A DNA stretch of 37,281 bases, from positions 1 through 37,281 of the forward strand of contig NBLG01000009.1 of NCBI GenBank assembly GCA_002084435.1, written 5' to 3'. Positions 27,695-36,459 of the stretch are shown one piece after another. How positions within the stretch are numbered: position 1 is the stretch's first letter; each line of letters opens with the position of its first letter. Under the pieces are notes generated by a model that saw nothing but the letters and a program-made list of their open reading frames with translations, did no database searches and was not told the DNA's origin. The DNA is from Tenericutes bacterium 4572_104 (GTDB taxonomy: Bacteria > Bacillota_I > Bacilli_A > Izemoplasmatales > UBA5603). The position numbers were made by a program, and so were the translations under genes.

Positions 27695-29187
27695 AAAATA
27701 GGATAAAATTTCTTTTCCTTATATTCAACATATTTACGCTTTTTAATTGTTTGAATAGTTTGTGCATAAGTCGAAGGCCTTCCTATACCTAAATCTTCCA
27801 TTTTTTTAATAAGAGAGGATTCAGTATATCTAGCTGGTGGCGTAGTAAATAATTGTTTGTAAAACACTTCTTTAGCTTTTAAAGAATTTCCTTCTTTATA
27901 TTTAGAAAGATCTAAAAATATTTCTTTATCTATTGATTCATATAATTTATATATTTTTAAATATCCATCAAATAATTCTTTTGTACTACTTATTTTAAAC
28001 TTTGTATTTCCGTTCTTTAAAAACATCGAAGTGGTTTCAGTTTTTTTAGCTTTCATTAAAGAAGCCATAGCTCTAACATATATTAAACTATAAATTTTAT
28101 ATTCTTGAGCTGTTAAATATTTTTTTATCATTTTAGGCGTTCTATAAATACTTGTTGGACGAATAGCTTCATGTGCATCTTGAACATTTTTATTTTGTTT
28201 TGACTTGCGGAAATTTCCAAAGTATTTCGTTCCAAATTCATTAGTTACGTATTCCTTAACCTCCGAAATAAATGAACTTGATAATCTAGTAGAATCTGTA
28301 CGCATATAGGTAATCAATCCAACTGTTTCATTTCCTATATCTTTTCCTTCATATAAAGATTGAGCTAAACTCATTGTTTTTGTTGGAGAAAAACCATATT
28401 TAGTTGAAGCTAATCTTTGTAAAGTAGATGTTATAAATGCAGGTTTAGGATTGATAGTATTCACTTTAGAAGTTATTGACTCAACTTTATATAGTTCATC
28501 AAGAGAATTAATAATCTCTTCGGCTTCTTTTTGAGTAGATATTTTAGGCTTTTTATTATTTATCTCTATTAGTTTCGCTTCATGTTCTTTAAACAAAGCA
28601 TAAATTTCATAGTATTCTTCAATATTAAATTCTTCTATTTCCTTTTCTCTGTCAACAATCAACTTTAAAACAGCAGATTGAACACGACCAGCTGATTTTG
28701 ACTTTATTTTTGATTGAAGTAGATTAGATAGTTTAAAACCAATAATGCGGTCTAATATTCTTCTTGTTTCTTGAGAATTAACTAAATCTCTATTGATTTC
28801 TCCTGGACTAGAAAATGCTTTTTGGATAGCATCTCTAGTTATTTCATTAAAGACAACTCTGTGAACTTTTTGATCTTTAATATTCAATGTTTCACTTAAA
28901 TGCCAAGATATAGCTTCACCTTCTCTATCAGGGTCAGTTGCTAAAAATAATTCATCACTTTCTTTTAGAGCTTTATTTAAATTATATATTACCTTTTTTT
29001 TGTCGGGTAATACAACATATTTTGGTTTGAAATTATTTTTAACATCTACACCCAACCCACCAGGTCCTGTTATAGCTAGATCGCGGATATGTCCAATAGA
29101 GGAATAGACTTGATAATCCTCTCCTAAATATTGTGCAATTGTTTTTGATTTTGCTGGTGATTCAACAATAACTAGTTTTTTACTCAT
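27685..29187 (-). CDS. topA: DNA topoisomerase I, N-terminal and catalytic part (gene disrupted)
   Basis: TopA relaxes negative supercoils. The Toprim domain (KLVIVESPAKSKTI, DPDREGEAI) and the active-site Tyr in GLITYMRTDSTR are intact, as is PPARYTESSLIKKMEDLGIGRPSTYA. Sequence similarity ends at KYVEYKEKKFYP, then ILCH and a stop. About 40-45 residues expected here (TELG... to the W before the VL..FY segment) are missing, and the rest follows in another frame (27269-27694). ATG 29185-29187 has GAGG upstream; a longer frame would run into the promoter. About 500 residues instead of about 690. Confidence 0.93.
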   Translation of the reverse strand: MSKKLVIVESPAKSKTIAQYLGEDYQVYSSIGHIRDLAITGPGGLGVDVKNNFKPKYVVLPDKKKVIYNLNKALKESDELFLATDPDREGEAISWHLSETLNIKDQKVHRVVFNEITRDAIQKAFSSPGEINRDLVNSQETRRILDRIIGFKLSNLLQSKIKSKSAGRVQSAVLKLIVDREKEIEEFNIEEYYEIYALFKEHEAKLIEINNKKPKISTQKEAEEIINSLDELYKVESITSKVNTINPKPAFITSTLQRLASTKYGFSPTKTMSLAQSLYEGKDIGNETVGLITYMRTDSTRLSSSFISEVKEYVTNEFGTKYFGNFRKSKQNKNVQDAHEAIRPTSIYRTPKMIKKYLTAQEYKIYSLIYVRAMASLMKAKKTETTSMFLKNGNTKFKISSTKELFDGYLKIYKLYESIDKEIFLDLSKYKEGNSLKAKEVFYKQLFTTPPARYTESSLIKKMEDLGIGRPSTYAQTIQTIKKRKYVEYKEKKFYPILCH

Positions 29188-29208
29188 TTTATGCCTCATT
29201 TCATTATA

Positions 29209-29238
29209 ATAATATATACATTTTCTTAAAATTGTCAA
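29209..29238 (-). promoter_or_regulatory. Promoter of topA
   Basis: TTGACA (29233-29238), 18-base spacer, TATTAT (29209-29214) on the minus strand, just before the RBS and ATG at 29187. It supports that start choice. The region 29239-29300 is AT-rich and noncoding. Confidence 0.7.
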
Positions 29239-29300
29239 CAGTTTTTATTTGAAAAAACAAGCATAATTTTTATAATAATATATATATATTATTAAGTTTT

Positions 29301-29330
29301 AAAAAAAAGAATCTATTTTTCTAGATTCTT
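29301..29330 (-). terminator. Terminator after prmC
   Basis: 9-bp perfect stem (29307-29315 with 29322-29330), 6-base loop, followed by T8 on the minus strand, 6 bases beyond the prmC stop. Confidence 0.9.
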
Positions 29331-29335
29331 TTAAC

Positions 29336-30193
29336 TTAATTTGAAAATCCATTAATAATAAAAGTCATTCTATCTTTATTTTGCATATCTTTTAATGTAT
29401 AAATATATGCATTTGGAAAATATATTTTTGCAATAGATTGTAAATCTTTGGCCTTATCATATCCGTGTTCAAAAGCTATAATAGATTGTGGGTTTAAAAT
29501 ACTTGAAGCATTAGATAATATTTCTCGATAAAATTTCAATCCATCTTCCCCACCAAATAATGCAACATGAGGTTCATTGTTAATGATAATTTCATCTACT
29601 TCTTCCTTCTCTGGAATATATGGTGGATTAGATACTAAAATGTCAATTTTTTTATCTTTTACAGGCTCTAACATATTTCCTTTTAAAAAAGTAACTGATG
29701 CATTTAAATTATTAGCGTTTTGTCTAGCTACATCTAAAGCTTCCTCACTTATGTCAGTAGCGAATACTTTTATATGCTTAGATTCTTCAATTTGTAATGT
29801 AATTGCTAAACATCCTGATCCTGTACCTACATCTAATAATTGTACATCTTTATTCGCAAAATATTTATCATATAAAATAAGAACATTAGCAACTAATTCT
29901 TCAGTTTCAAATCTAGGTATTAAAACCTTATCATTTACAATGAATTTATAACCGTAAAAATACACAAAACCCATAATATGTTGAACGGGTATATTTTTTT
30001 CTGCGTGAAGTCTTACGGCTTCAATAAATTTATTATAGCTATCTTTTGGCATTTCTTTTTCATACATTAAGTATAAATCAGTTGGAGATAAACTAGAAAA
30101 ATGCAGCAATAATAATTTAGCTGCACTAGACTCTTTTTTATTCTTTCTTAAAATTTTGTTAGCTTCTTTTAATGCTTTTTTATAAGTAATCAT
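29336..30193 (-). CDS. prmC: Release factor glutamine methyltransferase
   Basis: PrmC methylates the Gln of the GGQ motif in release factors, improving termination. The 285 residues show an N-terminal helical domain, SAM-binding LDVGTGSGCLAITL, and the catalytic NPPYIPEKE motif. ATG overlaps the TGA of prfA, its substrate's gene (ATGA), the usual prfA-prmC pair. Intact. Confidence 0.96.
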   Translation of the reverse strand: MITYKKALKEANKILRKNKKESSAAKLLLLHFSSLSPTDLYLMYEKEMPKDSYNKFIEAVRLHAEKNIPVQHIMGFVYFYGYKFIVNDKVLIPRFETEELVANVLILYDKYFANKDVQLLDVGTGSGCLAITLQIEESKHIKVFATDISEEALDVARQNANNLNASVTFLKGNMLEPVKDKKIDILVSNPPYIPEKEEVDEIIINNEPHVALFGGEDGLKFYREILSNASSILNPQSIIAFEHGYDKAKDLQSIAKIYFPNAYIYTLKDMQNKDRMTFIINGFSN

Positions 30194-31254
30194 TTTAATT
30201 CTAATTTCCTTTTTTGCTCTTCAGTAACTAAAGCTTCTATAATAGGATCTAATCTTCCATCAATAACTCTATCAAGTTGTTGAATGGTAAAGCCAATTCT
30301 ATGATCTGTAATTCTATTTTGTGGATAATTATAAGTTCTTATTTTTTCTGAACGATCTCCAGACCCAATTTTAGATTTACGAGCTTCGCCTTCTTTTTTT
30401 AGTTTTTCTTGTAAGAGTTTATCGTAAAGTCTTGCGCGAAGTATTTTTAAAGCAGAAGCTTTGTTCTCGTGTTGACTCTTACCATCTTGACACTGCGCCA
30501 CTGTATTTGTAGGTAAATGAGTAACCCTAACGGCTGACCTTGTTGTATTTACAGATTGACCTCCTGGGCCGCTAGAATTGAATGTATCAACCCTAACTTC
30601 ATCCATATTTAATTCAAAGTCTATTTCTTCAGCTTCTGGTAAAACAACAACCGTAGCAGTTGATGTGTGAATTCGTCCACTTGATTCAGTTTGAGGTACT
30701 CTTTGAACTCTGTGAACTCCTGATTCATATTTTAATAAGGAATATACTGAGTCTCCACTAATCATGAATTCAATTTGACTAAAGCCTCCAGCTTCTTTAG
30801 GCTCTGCATTTAAAACTTCAATTTTCCAACCTTTTGATTCCGCGAATTTATGATACATTCTATATAAATCTCCGGCAAATATATTAGCTTCATCTCCACC
30901 AGCTGCACCGCGGATTTCTACAATAACATTCTTTTCATCATTTGGATCTTTTGGGACTAATAATAGTTCAAGTTCTTTTTCTATTTCTAGAATTTGGTTA
31001 TGGATATCCTGTAATTCTATTTCTGCCATTTCGCGGATTTCTGGGTCTTTTTCTTTAGCCATTTCTTTTAATCCATCTATTTGTTTCAATAAATTTTTAT
31101 ATTTTCGATATAATGAAACTGTTTTTTCTAGAGAAGAATATTCCTTAGCTAATTTAGTAACTTTTTGAATATCTGTAGCTACCGAAGGATCTCCCATTAG
31201 TTTTCCAATTTCTTTATATCTAGTTTCTATTTGATCTAATCTATCTGTAATCAT
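30190..31254 (-). CDS. prfA: Peptide chain release factor 1
   Basis: RF1 reads UAA and UAG. The 354-residue protein has the GGQ catalytic motif (SSGPGGQSVN), AAGGDEANIFAGDL and the codon-recognition loop PQTESSGRIHTSTATV, in which the RF1 P-x-T tripeptide is PQT (PAT in E. coli). Since the window also uses UGA stops, an RF2 gene is expected elsewhere. Ends in TGA overlapping prmC. Confidence 0.97.
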   Translation of the reverse strand: MITDRLDQIETRYKEIGKLMGDPSVATDIQKVTKLAKEYSSLEKTVSLYRKYKNLLKQIDGLKEMAKEKDPEIREMAEIELQDIHNQILEIEKELELLLVPKDPNDEKNVIVEIRGAAGGDEANIFAGDLYRMYHKFAESKGWKIEVLNAEPKEAGGFSQIEFMISGDSVYSLLKYESGVHRVQRVPQTESSGRIHTSTATVVVLPEAEEIDFELNMDEVRVDTFNSSGPGGQSVNTTRSAVRVTHLPTNTVAQCQDGKSQHENKASALKILRARLYDKLLQEKLKKEGEARKSKIGSGDRSEKIRTYNYPQNRITDHRIGFTIQQLDRVIDGRLDPIIEALVTEEQKRKLELK

Positions 31255-31273
31255 AGTTTACCTCTCATAAATT

Positions 31274-31292
31274 AAGGACATATAATGTCCTT
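31274..31292 (-). terminator. Short hairpin after dnaB, possible weak terminator
   Basis: 8-bp stem (31274-31281 with 31285-31292), 3-base loop; on the minus strand only TTAATTT follows, so termination is uncertain and prfA-prmC may be co-transcribed with dnaB. Confidence 0.4.
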
Positions 31293-31294
31293 TT

Positions 31295-32626
31295 TTATTT
31301 CATTAGTCTTAAATTATTAAAGTTTGACATATTTTTATTAAATAATAATGAAAAACTTGAAGTGATACCAGAACGGTTTTTAGCCACAATAAATTCTACT
31401 TGATTTTTCTTAGATTCATCTTGTTCTGCATCTCCTTGATTATATAAAAACACAATTATATCCGCATCTTGTTCAATTGAACCTGATTCTCTTAAATCGG
31501 CCATCATCGGACGTTTGTTTTCTCTTCTTTCTAGATTACGAGATAACTGTGATAATGCAATAACAGGTACTTTCAATTCTCTAGCTGTTTCTTTCAAAAC
31601 GCGACTAATTTCAGAAACTTCTTGTACTCTATTTCCTCGATATTGACCAGAACCGCTTAAAAGTTGTAAATAATCAATAATAATTAAATCTAACTTATTT
31701 TCTTGTTTTAATTTACGACATTTACTTCTTAATTCAGTTACTTTTACAGTTCCTGAATCATCAAAATATATATTTGTATCTTCTAATGTTTTAACAGCGT
31801 GTTGAAGTTTTTCCCACTCTTGAGAACTCAATTTACCTTTTCTCATTGAGGTGTTATCAACTTGAGCTTGGCATGATAACAAACGCATTACGAGTTGTTC
31901 AACACCCATTTCTAAAGAGAAAAAAGCAATATTTGGTTTTTCTTTTAATTTCCCTATATTTAAAGCTAAATTTAAGGCAAAAGCAGTTTTACCTACAGAA
32001 GGTCTAGCAGCTATTATTATTAAATCAGATGGTTGTAATCCTAAAGTGACTTTATTTAATTCATAATACTTTGTATCTAAACCAGTTATATCTGATGTAT
32101 GTTGAGCTTGTTTTGCTATTTTTTCTAAAGTATTATGAGCAACTACAGATACATCTACAAAATCTGATGCTCTACGTTCTTTTGTAACATTTAATATATT
32201 TTTCTCAACATCATCAATAAATTCAGGAGTATTGGTAACTGATTTAGAATCTTCTAAAATCTTGCTTACTACTTCTTGTAATTTACGAAGCACAGCTTTA
32301 TCTTTAACGATATTAATATAGTGGTCAAAATTACTAGTAGAAGGTACTGCATTGGCTAATTGAGTTACATATTCAACGCCTCCAACCTTATTTAGCTGAT
32401 TAGAGCTTTCTAAATGATTAACTACCGTAACATAATCAATTGAAATATCTTGATGATATAAATCTTTCATTACTTGAAAGATGATTTTATGACTAGGATA
32501 ATAGAAATCTGAATCGTTTAACTTATCAACGATTGTTTTCATCATATAATTTTCAAAAAATATAGTACCTAAAACTGCTTGTTCTGCTTCTATATTGGCT
32601 GGTATTTGATTCATAACTTCCTCCAA
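31295..32626 (-). CDS. dnaB: Replicative DNA helicase DnaB
   Basis: DnaB is the hexameric fork helicase (called DnaC in B. subtilis). The 443 residues comprise the N-terminal domain (PANIEAEQAVLGTIFFE), the linker, and the RecA-like motor with Walker A ARPSVGKTAFALN, SLEMGVEQLVMRLL, IIDYLQLLSG and AL-SQLSRNLE. It ends with FLYNQGD..VEFIVAKNRSG. It follows the gdpP-rplI gene by 3 bases, the common rplI-dnaB order. Intact. Confidence 0.98.
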   Translation of the reverse strand: MEEVMNQIPANIEAEQAVLGTIFFENYMMKTIVDKLNDSDFYYPSHKIIFQVMKDLYHQDISIDYVTVVNHLESSNQLNKVGGVEYVTQLANAVPSTSNFDHYINIVKDKAVLRKLQEVVSKILEDSKSVTNTPEFIDDVEKNILNVTKERRASDFVDVSVVAHNTLEKIAKQAQHTSDITGLDTKYYELNKVTLGLQPSDLIIIAARPSVGKTAFALNLALNIGKLKEKPNIAFFSLEMGVEQLVMRLLSCQAQVDNTSMRKGKLSSQEWEKLQHAVKTLEDTNIYFDDSGTVKVTELRSKCRKLKQENKLDLIIIDYLQLLSGSGQYRGNRVQEVSEISRVLKETARELKVPVIALSQLSRNLERRENKRPMMADLRESGSIEQDADIIVFLYNQGDAEQDESKKNQVEFIVAKNRSGITSSFSLLFNKNMSNFNNLRLMK

Positions 32627-32629
32627 ATA

Positions 32630-35071
32630 TTATTCTTCTTCTAAAACTTGTAATTTAATAACCCCTACAACATCCTTATGAAGCTTAATATTCACTTCAT
32701 ATGAACCTAGAGAATGAATATTATCTTTTAAATCAATCTTTCTTTTATCAATATTAATTTTATATGTCTTTTTCAATTCATCAGCTATTTGTTTTGTATT
32801 AATAGATCCAAATAATTTTCCTGATTCACCAATTTTAACATAAATTTTAATTGGACTTTTTTCTATTTTTTCTTTTAATTTTTTTGCATTTTCAATATCT
32901 TTTTGAGCATCAATTAATTCCTTTTCTTTTTCTGCTTCTAACGCTTTTATATTAGCGCTATTAGCAGCTATTGCACTTTTTGAAGTTAAAAGATAATTAC
33001 CATAACCAGTGGCAACTTCGATTATATCACCTTTTTTGCCTTTACCTCTTATATCTTTAATAAGAATGACTTTCATACTGGTTTCCTCCTTATATGTCTC
33101 TTGTATTATTTTTTCTATCTTAGAAGCAATTTCAACAATAGTTAAATTCTTAACTTGAGCAGCGGCATTGTTTAAATGACCCCCACCACCAAATTCTTCC
33201 ATAACTATGGAAACATTAAATTTATCTACTGATCTAGCAGAAATTCCCACAGTTTCATCATCTATATTTCCAATCGCAAACGCAGCTATTATATCATCTA
33301 TCTTTAGCAATTCATCAGCGGTAATTGCAAGTTGCACTCTATCTGTTAATTCTTCTTTTGGTAAAGTGGCTATAGCAAAATGATTAGATATTATTTTCGC
33401 TTTATTAATTAAATTAGTCTTAGTTCTTATATCATCCAATGATTCTCTTAACATGAGTTTAGCTTTAAATGGATTAGCTCCAAATCGTCTCAATCTAGCT
33501 GCAGCTTCGAATGTTCTGATTCCTGTACGATATGAAAAATTATTTGTATCAATTATCATACCGGCTAGCATAATAGTCGCTTCAAAAGGATCTATATTAA
33601 CAGGTTCATCAAATAAATCGATAAGTTCAGTAACTAGTTCTGCGGAACTTGATGCATAAGGTTCTATATAATTCATTAATACATCCGACAAAATATTATC
33701 TATTCTTCTATGGTGGTCAATAATTATAATATGTTTAGTTTTCTCAGTTAATTTAGGCTCTACTGATTGAACAGTCGAATGATGATCCACAATAATAAGC
33801 AATGAATCTTGTGAAATTTGTTCTAATGCATCATCAGGGTCAATTAAGTAGTCTAATAATTTTATATATTCTTGATTTAACATATTAATTACTTTTTGAC
33901 ATGTTTGATCGATATTATCAAAATCTATAACAATTTTACCAACTTTATTTTTCGCCAAAACCATTTCTAATAAACCGATAGCTGATCCTAAAGCATCAAC
34001 ATCAGTTGTGGTATGAGGCATAATAAATACATTTTTAGAATTATCAATAAAGTCAGCTAAAGCCCTAGAATTAACTTTAGCAGTTATTCTACTGCGTTTT
34101 TCAGCTGTATTAGTTTTGCCACCATAAAACTTAAGAGGTTGATTCTTTAAATTAACAACAGCTTGATCTCCACCTCTATTTTCGGCCAAAGATAATGCTT
34201 CTTCAGCTGCTTCGCCAAGTGATCTAGCATCGCTTTCAAAACAAGCTATACCTATAGATAAAGTAATATGTATATCATTGTTTTTAGATATGTCTGATAT
34301 TGTATTTATGATATCAAATCTTGTTTTAATTATTTCATCTAATTGGTATTTGTTTAAAAATAACACCGCTTTCTCAGGCTTTATATTAGTGAAATATATA
34401 TTATTTCTATTACACCAATTATCAATAGCCCCTAATAAAAGCCCTTGAATATTAGCCTTATCTTGAAAATCTAAGTCTTCAGTGGCGTCGTTAAAATTAT
34501 CAAGTTTTAATATCCCAATTGCATCTGTATATTTTTGATATTTTTCCTTTATTATTTCTCTGTTGGTAACTTCAAATAAATATATAGTCTTATTTTTTGG
34601 ATAATGAATAACATCATATTTTCGATCATATATATTTAAGATGAATTTACCAAGTCTTTTTTCAACATTTTCAAATAAATCTTTACTGATAACTTGTAAA
34701 TTCCTTCCCACAAGAACATTAGAAAAATACTCTTTAGCTTGAGAGTTTGAATAAACAATATTTGATTCACGGTCATATAAGATTATTCCAACAGGAAGGT
34801 AATTTAATGCGATATCTTCACTATTAATTTTTTGCTTATTTATTTTGCCCAAATCTCTAATTTTATTTTCCAAGTCATGAATGCGGTTTTTGTTTCCTTT
34901 AGATATGAGTATAAACAAAATATATAACCCTAATAATACTGTTAATATTATATTATAAAACCAATAATACTCATTTGGTAAATGATTGAGAATAAAAAAT
35001 AATCCTATAACAATGAGTAATAAATAACTTATTATAACGATGATTAACTTATTTTGAATGGGCTTATTCAT
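32630..35071 (-). CDS. Fusion of c-di-AMP phosphodiesterase GdpP and ribosomal protein L9
   Basis: Residues 1-665 are GdpP: two membrane helices (about 9-28 and 38-58), a PAS-like domain (about 85-165), a degenerate GGDEF domain (about 180-315) and DHH/DHHA1 phosphodiesterase (PHTTTDVDALGSAIGL, VDHHS, IDHHRR, GGGGHLNNAAAQ). Residues 666-813 are a complete L9 (MKVILIKDIRGKGKKGDIIE, VATGYGNYLL, GKLFGSI). No stop separates them. An AAGGAGG lies 8 bases before Met666 (33076), so free L9 may also be made. In most bacteria gdpP and rplI are neighbours; I recall similar fused products in Acholeplasma, unverified. Confidence 0.93.
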   Translation of the reverse strand: MNKPIQNKLIIVIISYLLLIVIGLFFILNHLPNEYYWFYNIILTVLLGLYILFILISKGNKNRIHDLENKIRDLGKINKQKINSEDIALNYLPVGIILYDRESNIVYSNSQAKEYFSNVLVGRNLQVISKDLFENVEKRLGKFILNIYDRKYDVIHYPKNKTIYLFEVTNREIIKEKYQKYTDAIGILKLDNFNDATEDLDFQDKANIQGLLLGAIDNWCNRNNIYFTNIKPEKAVLFLNKYQLDEIIKTRFDIINTISDISKNNDIHITLSIGIACFESDARSLGEAAEEALSLAENRGGDQAVVNLKNQPLKFYGGKTNTAEKRSRITAKVNSRALADFIDNSKNVFIMPHTTTDVDALGSAIGLLEMVLAKNKVGKIVIDFDNIDQTCQKVINMLNQEYIKLLDYLIDPDDALEQISQDSLLIIVDHHSTVQSVEPKLTEKTKHIIIIDHHRRIDNILSDVLMNYIEPYASSSAELVTELIDLFDEPVNIDPFEATIMLAGMIIDTNNFSYRTGIRTFEAAARLRRFGANPFKAKLMLRESLDDIRTKTNLINKAKIISNHFAIATLPKEELTDRVQLAITADELLKIDDIIAAFAIGNIDDETVGISARSVDKFNVSIVMEEFGGGGHLNNAAAQVKNLTIVEIASKIEKIIQETYKEETSMKVILIKDIRGKGKKGDIIEVATGYGNYLLTSKSAIAANSANIKALEAEKEKELIDAQKDIENAKKLKEKIEKSPIKIYVKIGESGKLFGSINTKQIADELKKTYKINIDKRKIDLKDNIHSLGSYEVNIKLHKDVVGVIKLQVLEEE
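33074..33091 (-). promoter_or_regulatory. rplI: Internal ribosome binding site and start for L9
   Basis: AAGGAGG (33085-33091) followed after 8 bases by ATG (33074-33076), in frame within the gdpP-rplI gene. Starting here gives a 148-residue L9 of normal length (32630-33076). This site would let L9 be made in large excess over the membrane-bound enzyme. Confidence 0.7.
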
Positions 35072-35100
35072 AATATACCCCTTTCAGATTAATTAAGATA

Positions 35101-35109
35101 ATTATATCA
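35101..35109 (-). promoter_or_regulatory. Extended -10 promoter of gdpP-rplI-dnaB
   Basis: TGATATAAT on the minus strand, about 30 bases before the ATG (RBS AAAGGGG); the -35 is poor. The rest of 35110-35210 is AT-rich and empty. Confidence 0.55.
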
Positions 35110-35210
35110 CAAAAATAATATTTTTAAAACTTGTTGGTAATAATGAAATTCGTTTTTATTATAATATAAATTCTAAATATTATATCTTCTTTTTTATGCT
35201 AATATTATAA

Positions 35211-35232
35211 TAAAAAGGGCTCAAAAGAGCCC
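35211..35232 (-). terminator. Terminator after rpsR
   Basis: GGGCTC (35227-35232) pairs with GAGCCC (35217-35222), 4-base loop, followed by TTTTTA on the minus strand. Confidence 0.88.
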
Positions 35233-35238
35233 ATATTA

Positions 35239-35478
35239 TTATTCTTTTACATATGGTAGTAAAGCCATAAAACGTGCACGTTTAATTGCTCTAGCTAAAT
35301 GTTTTTGATAATATGCTTTAGTTCCAGTAACTCGTCTAGGTAAAATTTTTCCTCTATCAGATATAAATTTCTTTAATAATTCGTAATCTTTAAAATCTAT
35401 ATAACTTATTTTATTATCAGTAAAATAACATCTTTTACGTCTACCTCTACGGTTCCCTTTATACGGTACTCTTGCCAT
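35239..35478 (-). CDS. rpsR: Ribosomal protein S18
   Basis: A 79-residue basic protein with the S18 core ([29 protein letters not shown] sequence, with [23 protein letters not shown] at the end). It forms a heterodimer with S6 in the 30S platform, whose gene is two upstream in the same operon. RBS AGGAGG. Confidence 0.97.
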   Translation of the reverse strand: MARVPYKGNRRGRRKRCYFTDNKISYIDFKDYELLKKFISDRGKILPRRVTGTKAYYQKHLARAIKRARFMALLPYVKE

Positions 35479-35492
35479 AACATCCTCCTTTA

Positions 35493-35921
35493 TTAAAATG
35501 GTAAGTCGTCTTCTACGTTGTCAAAATTACCTTTAGGTAATTCTTCTTCCTTAGAATCATTTACACTTGGATTATTGTATTCGCTATTGTTTTGGTTTCT
35601 TGTGTCTAAAAATACTACTGAATCACAAATTACTTCAGTAATATATCTTCTAGCATTAATTTTCTCATCCATATAATCTCTTGTCTGAAGTTTACCTTCA
35701 ACTGCAACCATACTACCTTTACTCACATATTTGTGAATGTTTTCTGCTTGTTTTCTCCAAGCTGTGCAATTGATAAAGTCAACCTTGCGATCTCCAGACT
35801 GATTAGCAAATGGGCGATTAACAGCTAGAGTAAATGAAACTACAGGAAGGTTATTTGTACTCGTGTATCTCAATTCAGGATTCTTTGTAAGCCTCCCAAT
35901 TAATACAACTTTATTAAACAT
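35493..35921 (-). CDS. ssb: Single-stranded DNA-binding protein
   Basis: A 142-residue SSB: N-terminal OB fold ([51 protein letters not shown]), a disordered Asn/Glu-rich linker and the conserved acidic protein-interaction tip (DDLPF). Lies between rpsF and rpsR as in other Firmicutes. RBS GGAGG. Confidence 0.98.
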   Translation of the reverse strand: MFNKVVLIGRLTKNPELRYTSTNNLPVVSFTLAVNRPFANQSGDRKVDFINCTAWRKQAENIHKYVSKGSMVAVEGKLQTRDYMDEKINARRYITEVICDSVVFLDTRNQNNSEYNNPSVNDSKEEELPKGNFDNVEDDLPF

Positions 35922-35930
35922 TTTTCCCTC

Positions 35931-36221
35931 CTATGATTCTTCTCTATTTACAACAATATGACGAATAACGTTTTCTTTAATTCCCATAACTCTGCTTAAT
36001 TCATTAATAGCTTCTACTGAGGCAACTACATCTAAAACAACATAATAACCCTTTTTAAAATCATTAATTTCATAAGCAAAATCTTTCAATCCCCATTCAT
36101 CAACCTTTAAATCTGTAGAATTATGATTTGTAAGAATTTTGTTAAGTTCTTCAATTAATGCATTTCTTACACTATCTTCTAGGTCGGGGCGAATGATATA
36201 CATGATTTCGTATCTTCTCAT
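35931..36221 (-). CDS. rpsF: Ribosomal protein S6
   Basis: A 96-residue S6 with the MRRYEIMYIIRPD start, DEWGLKDFAYEINDFKKGYYVVLD and MGIKENVIRHIVV motifs. It is first in rpsF-ssb-rpsR; AGGAGG precedes the ATG. It binds S18 and the complex is known to autoregulate this operon in other bacteria. Confidence 0.97.
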   Translation of the reverse strand: MRRYEIMYIIRPDLEDSVRNALIEELNKILTNHNSTDLKVDEWGLKDFAYEINDFKKGYYVVLDVVASVEAINELSRVMGIKENVIRHIVVNREES

Positions 36222-36229
36222 TATTTTTC

Positions 36230-36284
36230 CTCCTTTTGGTCTATTGGCTACTACTGTAGCAAGGTGAATATTTCACGCTGAATA
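36230..36284 (-). promoter_or_regulatory. Structured leader of rpsF, candidate S6:S18 site
   Basis: Two hairpins lie between the promoter and the rpsF RBS: GTGAA..TTCAC (about 36263-36275) and GCTAC/GTAGC with a 4-base loop (about 36246-36259), extended by TT/AA across a bulge. The position fits an S6:S18 autoregulatory leader, but I do not see the CCG element described for that motif, so the identity is open. Confidence 0.35.
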
Positions 36285-36313
36285 ATTATATCATAATAGA
36301 AACTGTTTGTCCA
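36285..36313 (-). promoter_or_regulatory. Promoter of rpsF-ssb-rpsR
   Basis: TGGACA (36308-36313), 17-base spacer, TATAAT (36285-36290), the latter also preceded by TGA as an extended -10. The region 36314-36414 is AT-rich with no gene that I can see. Confidence 0.7.
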
Positions 36314-36414
36314 TATAAAAACGTTGACAATCATTATTTTATATATATTATATTATAAAATAGTTATTATAGTGATAAAGATTTTAAGAATATTATACAA
36401 AGAGATAAAATTAT

Positions 36415-36448
36415 AAAAAAAACCAACAAATATTGCATTTTATTGGTT
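36415..36448 (-). terminator. Terminator after uraA
   Basis: AACCAA (36443-36448) pairs with TTGGTT (36421-36426), with some further A-T pairing inside, followed by T7 on the minus strand. Confidence 0.75.
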
Positions 36449-36459
36449 CTTTTGATTTA

